NCBI RefSeq assembly: GCF_030272615.1
Contig: NC_081415.1
Location: forward strand, 624,093,740-624,157,739
From: Cryptomeria japonica
Taxonomy: Eukaryota > Streptophyta > Pinopsida > Cupressales > Cupressaceae
DNA: 64,000 nt
Reading direction: 5' to 3'
This document shows, piece after piece, positions 55,619 through 64,000 of this stretch (positions are counted from its first letter, which is position 1; each line of letters opens with the position of its first letter). The translations under genes were made by a program, and so were the position numbers. The notes below the pieces were generated by a model, which made no database searches, had not been told where the DNA came from, and saw nothing but the letters and a program-made list of their open reading frames with translations.

Positions 55619-57036
55619 ATGGGATGAAATGAATGCCATTATGAACCCAACAACTGTAAGGAGTGGAAGAAAAAGGAGGTTGTTTGGAACATTTTATAGA
55701 AGGGCGGGTTTTGAAAGTTTATGGAGAGGCTCCATGGGAGGGATGCCACAATTACTAATTTCTTCTCCAAAAACTAGAGAAAGGGCACTCTGAAGATGGG
55801 AGATCAAACAATCTCCATTGATGAAGACCTCATCGCTCAGGTCATGGGTCTTCATAGGGAAGGAAGCAATAACTACAGAGACAAAAAATTGAGCAAGGAG
55901 GCTATTGAGAAATATCTCGAAATGGCAAAGGAGAAAAATCTCCTGCTAAAGCTAAGTAAAACTTACTATTCACCTAGGGAATTTATTAAGCCATGGAGAG
56001 AGGTCTTATTTTCTATTATGCGCTATGTTACCTTGGATGGTAGATTCACAAAAGTGTATGGCTATCATTTTGTTTTGCTTAACCATTTCAAGTTTGATGA
56101 AAAAGTTAATATCCCCTATTTCTTATTGTGCTTTATGAATGCTACCATTAGGCCCATAAAGAGAACCCTAAGGGTGATATAGCCATGCATCAAGTTCTAA
56201 TGGTGTTAATTTATGACCACCTAAAAGCCAACCAAATTTCCCACCCTCAGCCTTCAATCTCTAAGTCTGAGGAGGAAGGGTCGGATTCTATTTTTTCTAT
56301 GGGTGAGGAGTCTGAAAGTGACTTGATGAGTGAGTCAGAGGAGAGTCTGGATGACTCTAAAGCTGAAATTTGTTAGCAAAGAAAACAAGTGAGTACCAAG
56401 CCTTCCTCCTTGAAGGGAAAGAAAAAATCTAAAGAAAAAGTTTTCCAAATTCATTCCTCCTCGAAGGAAGAGGTCTTTGAGGATTTTGAGAAGGATGAAC
56501 CCCAGTCTCCTCAGAAAAAGAAAACCAAAATTTCTATTCAGACAAGGAACAAATAGAAGAGATAGGAAGATAATGTTATTGAGTTGGAGGAACAAGTGCA
56601 GAGAAAGGATCTTAAAGTTGACTAGAATTTGGAGGAGGTGACCACAGGGGAAGGTTTTGATCAGAGGATTGATGGCAAAGATGACAAAATCACTGGTGGC
56701 GACCCCCCCAAAAAGGAACAGGATAATTCTGGTGAGAAAAATCCCCCCTCAAATCCTCCCCCTAAGTGCCTCAAAAGTATTATTGAACAAAGTTTTGACA
56801 CTTTGAAGGCTTTAGCTGACAATACCAAAATCCTCATCAGCAAATTGGAGGACAAGAAGGATTTCCTGGAGCTTGAACCAGACATTAAAGGTACAGGTGA
56901 AGTGCAAGGACCCAAAACAAGAACCAGAGTCAAAAAGAAGGAGAAGAAGCCAAACAAGGATATGGAAGAACTCAAAGTTGTTGCGGCAAACTATGACCAG
57001 CTATTCAATAAGGTGGCAGACCTTCTTAAGTCATAA
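55619..57036 (+). pseudogene. Accessory ORF-X downstream of LINE ORF2, unknown function
   Basis: A frame from ATG 55619 reads FMERLHGRDATITNFF, LIAQVMGLHREGSNNYRDKK, FIKPWREVLFSIMRYVTLDG, YGYHFVLLNHF and VNIPYFLLCF. This block matches the gypsy ORF-X at 21170-23632. After a frameshift near 56170 it continues as HQVLMVLIYDHL, acidic SEEEGSDSIFSMGEESESD, Lys-rich KGKKKSKEKV, a Pro/Lys linker and a short coiled coil (ELKVVAANYDQLFNKVADLL) to TAA 57034-57036. Several stops. It lies after RNase H and before the 3' end, where plant LINEs normally have only a short UTR. Confidence 0.65.
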
Positions 57037-57212
57037 TAGTTGTTTTGTGTTTTCTCTGGTTGTTCCGCTTTGTTGTCTATTCGGTTTACTGGCCTTTTTG
57101 CCAGTCATTTTGTAAGCTATTTCTAGCAAGTCTAGATGCTTTTTGATGAACTATTTTATTCTCCTATGTTAAAGGTTTCGGGTCCTTAAAACCTAATTTT
57201 CATATTAATCAG

Positions 57213-57580
57213 AACATACGTGAGATTGTTATGTTGGATAAACCATTCATAACCTTCAAGTTCACTAACAACAATACAATAGAGATAAGAGTTGTCTGTG
57301 AGCCTTTGTAAAGGGCCTTAGATGCCTTCTGAAGTAGAGGGACATCATGAACAACATCAAGGTCATCTTCATCATAATGATTAGCTGCACGAGTACTAAA
57401 TGTGTCATGGATCAATGTATTTGTACCATCATCTTCAATTATGTTTTGTGGATCATGATCGTCATCTTCCATGGGATCATTATCTTCAGCTTCGATATTC
57501 ACTCCTCCATGTTCATCCACTTTGAAAACCATATTCTTCGGGTTGTGCTTATCCATATCATGTGCTCTAAGGTGCTCGAC
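57213..57580 (-). pseudogene. TNP2 transposase exon 2 (right of LINE)
   Basis: Starts after acceptor ATATAG (intron 57581-57682) and reads VEHLRAHDMDKHNPKN, an acidic stretch (EAEDNDPMEDDDHDPQN), then LYKGSQTTLISIVLLLVNLK and NGLSNITISRM. Relatives read PLYEGSKxSVLSAIVRLLNL and GWSDxSFT. Open throughout; it ends at the LINE insertion. Confidence 0.9.
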
Positions 57581-57682
57581 CTATATACAATTGATAAACA
57601 TAAATAAACCATGATCATGATCTCATCATCAAGTGATTTATTATGTATATAAATTGTTAAAACGATATAATGAAAAACTTAC

Positions 57683-57886
57683 CAATGGATGATAATCAAG
57701 TCCACCTTCAATGTGACCATGCAGCTTACAATGTTGCTTAGCTATTTTGATTAGAAATCTTCTATTCTTTAACCCCTTACAAATTTTGTAGGGACAATAA
57801 CATTTTCCATCACCTTTTCTTTTCAAGTTAGACCACAATCTAGCAATTGTCTCCTTATTTTGTTGTTCATTGATATTATCTGACAT
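57683..57886 (-). pseudogene. TNP2 transposase exon 1
   Basis: ATG at 57886, 68 codons, donor ATTG/GTAAGT. Reads MSDNINEQQNKETIARLWSN, then GKCYCPYKICKGLKNRRF and HCKLHGHIEGGLDYHPL, a Cys/His transposase-associated zinc domain. No stop. The start is chosen because it is the only in-frame ATG with open sequence to the donor. Confidence 0.85.
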
Positions 57887-57900
57887 GGTCTTTCTTCACA

Positions 57901-58643
57901 GGCAAGAAAATCAGGCTATAGAACTAGTTATATAGAAGTTGAAATGTTAGTTATGAAATCACATTTCAGTATAATATACTAGATTAAATTACTTGAACAT
58001 AGAAATTATCATCATTGAACCAAAACCATTTAACTTTTCTTTTTCATCTCAAGACATATCTAATGGCTTTGTGGTATGCAATCCTTGTATCATATCTTAA
58101 GTTGACTAATGTCTAATTGGGGTAATCCATGAGTGTCTAATGTAAATTCATTATCAATGTTGTGAAGTCATCGAGAGTATGGTGATAGTCATTCCTTATA
58201 GGATCCTCTCAATATTGTCCAAATCAGTCTAAAAGGAAAGCAACTATCCATTCCCATGCTCATGCATACTTACATGACTAATGCTACCCTTGTGTATCCT
58301 AAACATTGGATAGACCTTATCTAACTTGCCTAATCAATGTGGTTGCTGTCCTAATATGAAATACTTAGTTCTACCCTTTCCTTTGCATCAAACTTCTCAC
58401 ATCATGTTTCTTCAACAAAAAATACTAATATGAATTGAGCCAACACCATGAGGATAAGGTCAAGTATCATGGCAACTAATCATAATATGTGAAGATGGGG
58501 TTCACACATGTGTTGGCTCTCAAAAATGCCACACTTCCAAAATTGTCAGTCTCAAGACTTCTCCTATTGGGTCAACACTCATTAACGGCCACAAGGCCAA
58601 ATCAATGTATTTAGGCTTCGAACTCCTTACTCTAGGCTTGGAG
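57901..58643. other. Gene-free DNA between the CACTA gene and element D
   Basis: No coding signal and no subterminal repeats comparable with 32130-32610. The right end of the CACTA element should lie here, but no CACTA/TAGTG terminus pairing with the left side was found. Confidence 0.5.
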
Positions 58644-59440
58644 TGTTAGGGTTCCCATAGATACTGAGAGGTGGGGGTGAATCAGTATCTGACCAGTATT
58701 CAAATTTTCTTAAGATAAAACATGCAAAACATAAAGCAATAGTGTACCGGTATGCAAGAATTAATGTAATAAATAGAATCAAAAACATCCACATGAAAAG
58801 AACACCATAACACAAGATGTTTAATGAGGAAACCCAGTGTGGGAAAAACCTCAGTGGGATTTGTGACCCACAATATTCACTTACTGGCCAATAAGATAAT
58901 ATTACTTACAATAGGGGCCTGCACATGCTGGAAGGCCAATTGCCTAGAGCACACTGCTCAATGAGAAGTCACACTGACTTACAATAAGGATTAAACTAAT
59001 CCAATGATCTGTACTACTTTATAATAGCATCTCCAATGCCAGATTCAGTAATGGTTCTTGCTCTGTTATTTACATATACCCTTGACCTATAATTCACACA
59101 TTAGGTCTATCTAACAATGTTCTTTATGCTCACTTCCCTATCCCTACAAATGTCTATAATGATCTCCTTTATATACAAGAGTCATTTTACAATTTTCCAA
59201 GTCGGCTTATAATAATAAATAAAATATTACATATCAAAAATCTTGTCGGCCTTTGTGTCAGTATACATCTTTTCTTCTATGTCAGTGTAAAGTGGTCTTG
59301 CTGATGTTGGTGCACTGTCTTGCTTGAATAATGCTTTTCCAGTAGAATGTCTTGCCGATGCCATAGGATTGCAAGGTTACCATCAATAACAAAACCTTCA
59401 ATCACACACAATGTCTCATTGGAGTGTCCATATGCCAACA
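58644..59440 (-). repeat. 3' LTR of element D (797 bp)
   Basis: Bounded by TG...CA and by the polypurine tract at 59441-59455. Includes (minus) GATTCACCCCCACCTCTCAG near its end, as in A and B. The second LTR is outside the window, so the limits rest on motifs. Confidence 0.75.
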
Positions 59441-59658
59441 ATCTCCCCCTTTGGCATTGATGGCAACACTCATGAGAAATTTCAAAAAGATGTCCAAAAA
59501 TGTGTAGACCAAAAATTTACCAAAAAAGAATGAGGGGCTCCCCCTGAGCATATGATCCCTGTGTTTTGAATTTTCTCATCCTACTACTCCCCCTTTGGCA
59601 TCAATGACAAAGGTTGTCAAGATGTTAGTAGAGTTTGTAGTTATACTGGTCCATAACC
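59441..59658 (-). other. Two polypurine tracts of element D
   Basis: Minus CAAAGGGGGAGAT abuts the LTR (59441-59453). A second copy, minus TTGATGCCAAAGGGGGAG, lies at about 59583-59600. Confidence 0.75.
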
Positions 59659-62600
59659 TCAACCTTGTAGTTGGGTAGTTATTATCTGAAAAAGATCGCC
59701 CAAAATTAAGTTTATACTATCCATAAACTTTTTGCTATCTTTTATTGTTGTTTCAGTTCTCTTCACAGTGCTGGTGAGATGCTGCAATTGCTCTGCTGGT
59801 GTTTTACTTCCTAGTGTTAATGCCTTTGAGATTTCCTTCCGTAGAGATTCTAGATAGTCCAATCTTGGACTCAGTTTAGATCTCAAGTGTTTTTCCTTAT
59901 TTATTATTGTCTCTTTCTCTTTCTCCTGTTTAAGTAATTCTGCCTCAAAATTTGCTAACTTATCTTCAAAAATAGATAATGAATCCGGTGAGTTGACAAA
60001 ATTGTCTGCAAGCTTGCTTATCTCTTCCTGTGTCTTGCTTATTTCCTTGTCTATATCTATAGTCAAGAAGTTTGTTTTGCATGTGTCTTTGTATAGGTTT
60101 TTGTACTCTTTTAACAAACTACACAGTTCCAGTAGAAGTGTGTCAAAATCTCTGTTACACTTCTTAATTTCTTCCTCAAAGAAGTTTTGTTTCTCCTTTT
60201 CTACAATGTCCTTTATAGATTCTACCTTTATTTGCTCAATATTTCCATAAATGTATTTACATAGTGTATCCAACTATCCTAAAGAATCTTTATTATCTAT
60301 ATTACAATTAGGAGCGATTGTTTTCAAAATTGGTATTGAATCATCTATTGCTTTGTAAGCTTGTGAGCTATAGTCAGTTATTTTCTTGATGGATTCAAGT
60401 AATACCTCAGTCACATTTGTTGACTTTGATGGTGACCCAACAAACTGAGTACCGGTAGAAGTGACCATGCTTGTATTGACCTCTGGTAGGTTAGTTTGTG
60501 TCTGCATTTCTTTTAGCACTAGTTTTCCTGCTTCATTACCTACCGGTGGCATCTATTCTAGAGCCTTTAGCTCTGTCAGTTTCTTTGTTTGTGCTTCAGA
60601 TTCCATCTTTTTCCCTGTATCCGTTGTCGATTGCTCTGTATTTCCTGTTATCGGAGGCTCTTTGGCCATATCTGATTTTTCACTTGGGTCTTTATCAACT
60701 GTTATGTTGATCTTTTGGGTATCAACATTTACAGTGAATAGGACTTCAGGATTTGTTTTTCTATCCTCTACATCCATGCTTTCAGCTGCCGGTTGGTTTT
60801 TAGGGATTGTAATTTTTATAGGTGGAGGTAGGTTATCTTTAACCTTTATGCTTGGAGGTCCACCAATTTTCCCTTTCCCTTTGTCCTTATCCTTCTGATA
60901 TACCTTAATAGGCTTGGGATTTCTATATTCTTCTTGTTTTTCTTTTTCAACCAAAAATATGTCCCAACCATCTTCTGTTTCCTCTGAAACCTCTATAACT
61001 CTACCTACCATCAATGAAATATGCTAGTGTGCAGTGGAAAAAACTGTCTGGTTGGCTTGAGCTATCAGATCATCAATTTCTGTAGGGGAATTTCCTGATA
61101 TACAACAAGTAGTTTTTCTACTTTTATTTTCTTGTCCAGTTCAATTACTCCTTGCCTTCTGGCCTCAATTCTTTTGTATAAGTCATCAGGAATTTCATTT
61201 ATGACTTCCATCAAAACCTTTTTAAACATGTCCATGTGTAGTATTACACTCTCCTCAACTTGCCCTTTTTCATCAGCTGATAGGGTGTCATAAATTTTCC
61301 TTATGTTCTTTAGTTTTCCTTCCTCTGTGATCTCATTTAACAAAATGTCTAGAGGTGCCAAGTCAATTTTTGCTTTTTTGCTTTTTCTTAGGAGTCAACT
61401 TCCTTTTAGGTGTGACCTTTCTGACCGGAGATCTCACAGCTTGTTGCTTCTGCCTTGTCCTTCTAGGTGAAGGAGTGGTTACCGGTGAGGGGTCTCTTTT
61501 CCTAACAACTCTTTTAAAGGTTGTTGGCATATCTCCTTCTGAAGAAGTACCTACCAATGATATATGAGCTTTAGGTTGTGGGGCTGCCAACTCATCTTCA
61601 GTTATGTCAGTTTTTTTTAATACATCTTCCTTAATGGCTTTTGCTTGTCTGGATCCTTTCCTCACAACTGCCTCAACCTTTTTCACTCTTTTCTTTGATT
61701 GAATTTGGCTTTCTATGGTTTCAACACTACCAAATATTTCTTCTTTAGGTTCATTGGGGGCTTCCAGAAGTGCTTTGGCATAAGTTTCAACTATGTGGTC
61801 ATTTGTTTCATAGCCCAATTCTATTACCCAGATTGTCCTAGGGATGACTGCTTCCATCCATATTTCATCCTTTTTGATAACAAAGCATTTATCATCTTTG
61901 TATTTGTCTAAAACCTTCTGTGATAACCTTATCCTTTTCTTCATTTTCATCTTTAGTTCTTGGAAAAAGTCATGAATTTTGTTTTCCTTATTCTCACCCA
62001 TGGTATTGAACAGTTCTATCAGTTGCTTTCCTTCTGGTATGTCATATCCGAATTCTTTATATCCTATACTGGGAACTTGTTTTGTTATATGAAGCATTAG
62101 ACACACTAACAAATTTCCAAATTTGAAGGTTCCTTTCTTATCCTTCTTTATCTTTCCAAGGTTGTCTATCAGTTCATCCTTTAGCCATTCACAGATGTCA
62201 ATTTTTGCATTGTTGGTTATTATGTCATAAGCACTCTTAATGCATAAAATTGAAACTGAGTTGAGTCTATTGACATGAGTGGCTTTGTAACCTAATATCA
62301 TGCTTATTAATCTCACATTTGTATCCTTTACATCATTAACCCTTAAAGATCTTTTATTAGATGTTGCACCTGTTAGGTCAATGACTAAATCATTTGAAAC
62401 TTTCTTGTTTTTATCTGGTCTTTTACCGATGGCTGGTAACCCTGTGATAGCCTTTACTGCTTGCTTGGTGATCTTATGAATTGCATCTAACCAAAAAAAT
62501 TCTCCATGAACTCTTCTTAACACTATCCTAATCACATCCTTAGGAAATTTAGGAATACTAAGGATTTCTGTGAATCCTAGGGTTTCAATGATTTTGTGTT

Positions 62601-62865
62601 CAGCTTTTACATTGTCGGTGTCATCACATATCTCGGTTTTGTACATGGTTTTGATTTCCTTGTCTCCTAGCTCTTCAATATTACAGTGAATATACATTCT
62701 AGGGTATTCAACATATACAACACCTTTAGGGATTTGAGAGAATGCACCTAAGGTATCATCTTTCTTTGCTATTTCGGGGACCAACTGAAATACGGGCCTA
62801 GGTCTTTTAATTACTTCCACAACAGTAGGGTTCGCTATGTATTCAATTGTAGAGGTGGATGCCAT
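59659..62865 (-). pseudogene. Long accessory ORF of element D, unknown function
   Basis: Start chosen at ATG 62865 (context ATCATGG; the frame also opens 21 codons upstream). The first 500 residues are open to 61363: FPKDVIRIVLRRVHGEFFWL, AVKAITGLPAIGKRPDKNKK, KGTFKFGNLLVCLMLHITKQ, then a very basic tail. After a one-base shift in an A-rich run (61363-61385) and another near 61070 it continues for about 570 residues: Lys/Pro-rich linker (KDKDKGKGKIGGPPSIKVKD), then a coiled coil rich in Glu, Lys and Leu (60273-59659). Three TAG stops look like former CAG. The AITGLP...G segment recalls VTGLLQEG and VMGLHREG of the other two accessory ORFs, but the link is weak. No enzyme motif, signal peptide or membrane segment seen. 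Confidence 0.65.
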
Positions 62866-62928
62866 GATAAAATACCTTTTTCTATCTTGAATGAATGATT
62901 GCTTGGAGTGTGCTTGCTTCTTGCTCAA

Positions 62929-63169
62929 AATGCCTTAGCTCAGAAATGTTCCCACTCTCTGAAAGTTTGAAATCATGGTGAAATGAAATGGAGCCAAAAC
63001 CTTATTTTATAAAGTCTTTTTCACTACCTACCACATTAATTGCATGTCGGTAATGTATTCACTTAACTTTATTTGCTGGTAATAAGTGATTTTCAACCCC
63101 TTTTCCTTTTAAACTAGGGAATAATAGAACATGTGTCATTAGATTGCCAAACCCTTAAGACAATTTTCT
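62929..63169 (-). other. Spacer between gag and accessory ORF (element D)
   Basis: About 240 bases without a clear frame; it may have held an mRNA leader for the accessory ORF. Confidence 0.4.
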
Positions 63170-63976
63170 TTAATTAGATGAAGAACTTCCTACCGGTCGA
63201 GCACTGCTTTGTCCTGTCAGTGGAGCATTTGTTGGTTCTACCGATGGAGGAGTATTCCCAATATTTAGTTTAGCTTTTCTAATCCATTTCTTTGAGAATT
63301 CTTGCTTAACCTCTTCAACCTTTTCTTTACCTTTCAAGCTAGTACTTTTGTTGTCTACCGGTGTACCTTTACTTCTACAAAATTTAGCAATATGCCCAAT
63401 CTTGTTACATGCATAACAAGTTACATTATTTTTCTGAATAGCTTTCCCATAACCTATGTCGGTTTGTGTTCTGCATTGATTTGATAGATGTCCAAATCTT
63501 CCACAAACATAACATCTTACATTCACTCTGTAGTTTTCAGAGTTATGACCAACTTTGTTGCATTTGGAGCATTGACCGGTGGGAGGATTGATATTCTGAT
63601 AATTCCTAGATCTACATTCATTTTCCCTATGACCATATTTATTATAGTTAAAGCATTTTCCATTGAATTTATAAGTATTAGGTGGTCTTACTAGTTTGCT
63701 ATGATCCTGAGTATTTGCAGTATCGGAGCTTTCTCCAACTTCAAATCCAATTCCAGAAGTGTCACCTTTGGGTTTTTGATTCTTCAATAAAGTACCAAGT
63801 TCTTCTGAGCTTTTCTTGAATTTTTCTTTATGTTGATTTGTAGTTTCCAAGATTTCTTTTTGTCTCATTAGTTCATTCAAGTCATTCTGAGTATGCATCA
63901 GATCTGTCTTCAACATGTCATTTTCATAGCTAAGTCTTGTGTTCTCATTTGCTGCATCACTTAGTCTTCTGGTCAA
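63170..63976 (-). pseudogene. copia-type gag C-terminal part with four zinc knuckles (element D)
   Basis: Open for 268 codons and probably continuing past the window edge. First 60 residues are a coiled coil (LSYENDMLKTDLMHTQNDLN). Then four CCHC-type knuckles: CFNYNKYGHRENEC (first pair damaged, Tyr for Cys), CSKCNKVGHNSENY (last Cys lost), CYVCGRFGHLSNQC and CYACNKIGHIAKFC (both complete). A basic tail ends in Ser/Pro. The order coiled coil then four knuckles is shared with B's gag, so the two are related. It would bind and package element RNA. Confidence 0.85.
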
Positions 63977-64000
63977 TTCTTCTTCATTCTTCTTTCTATC

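Larger units (their letters stand above)
36803..57212 (+). mobile_element. L1-type LINE, 5'-truncated, split by element C
   Basis: The segment between the two AACATACGTGA copies (36792-36802 and 57213-57223) interrupts TNP2 exon 2. It reads RT, thumb and zinc region, RNase H, then an accessory ORF on the plus strand. It starts inside the RT domain (endonuclease and ORF1 missing), as expected from incomplete reverse transcription. RT motifs and an 11-base duplication fit a plant L1-type LINE. No poly(A) tail is visible at the 3' end, which is unusual. Confidence 0.9.
32130..57900 (-). mobile_element. CACTA (TNP2-type) DNA transposon, split by a LINE
   Basis: Minus-strand exons from 57886 to about 33230 encode a TNP2-type transposase in the usual order: transposase-associated zinc domain, TNP2 core, DUF4218, DUF4216. 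They are interrupted only by the LINE at 36803-57212. Left of the gene, 32130-32610 holds repeated GTCGGA/GACGA motifs like CACTA subterminal repeats. Neither CACTA terminus nor a 3-bp target duplication was identified, so the outer limits are approximate. Confidence 0.82.
58644..64000 (-). mobile_element. copia-type retrotransposon D with gag and accessory ORF, no pol in window
   Basis: On the minus strand: gag from beyond the window edge to 63170, a long frame 62865-59659, polypurine tract, LTR 59440-58644. The LTR starts TGTTGGCATATGG and ends CCTAACA. Between gag zinc knuckles and the 3' LTR no protease, integrase or RT is found, so this copy is non-autonomous. The 5' LTR lies outside the window. 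Confidence 0.82.

Overview
The window looks like intergenic DNA from a large, repeat-rich plant genome. All protein signal belongs to transposable elements: plant Ty1/copia and Ty3/gypsy LTR elements, an L1-type LINE with RNase H, and a CACTA (TNP2) DNA transposon. No host gene, tRNA, rRNA or CRISPR array was found. Elements are old, nested and full of Gln/Arg-to-stop (C-to-T) changes, as expected of heavily methylated plant heterochromatin. A gymnosperm-sized genome is plausible, but species cannot be read from the sequence.

Layout. 1-6245: copia element A (+), cut by the window edge, with gag, integrase and RT-RNase H remnants and both LTRs. 6246-26062: copia-type element B (-), gag only, arranged internal-LTR-internal-LTR, so two copies share one LTR. 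Its right LTR is split by gypsy element G (13781-24886, +, 5-bp target duplication CTTCA). G has gag-pol in one frame and a further 820-codon frame (ORF-X) between pol and the 3' LTR. 26063 to about 30300: remnant F (-), a gypsy gag start, primer-binding site and probable long LTR. 30300-32130: AT-rich DNA without genes. 32130-57900: CACTA element (-) whose TNP2 gene can be followed through nine exons. It is split by a LINE (36803-57212, +, duplication AACATACGTGA). The LINE is split by gypsy-like element C (37721-53466, -, duplication CATAA), and C is split by its relative E (42728-50649, +, duplication ACTAG). This is a four-level nest with every junction resolved to the base. 58644-64000: copia-type element D (-), running off the window, with gag and a long non-pol reading frame.

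How the parts work together. C and E are a non-autonomous pair: LTRs, primer site and polypurine tract, but only a gag/protease-like protein (991 aa, intact in E). Both copies carry the same in-frame UGA-CGA stop followed by a conserved 155-codon extension, a candidate readthrough signal. B and D also lack pol and would need enzymes from other elements. The LINE and G, which move by different mechanisms, both carry an accessory ORF downstream of their enzymatic genes, and the two products share a recognisable block; D carries a possibly related one. These accessory ORFs and the readthrough pair are the best candidates for something not well described.
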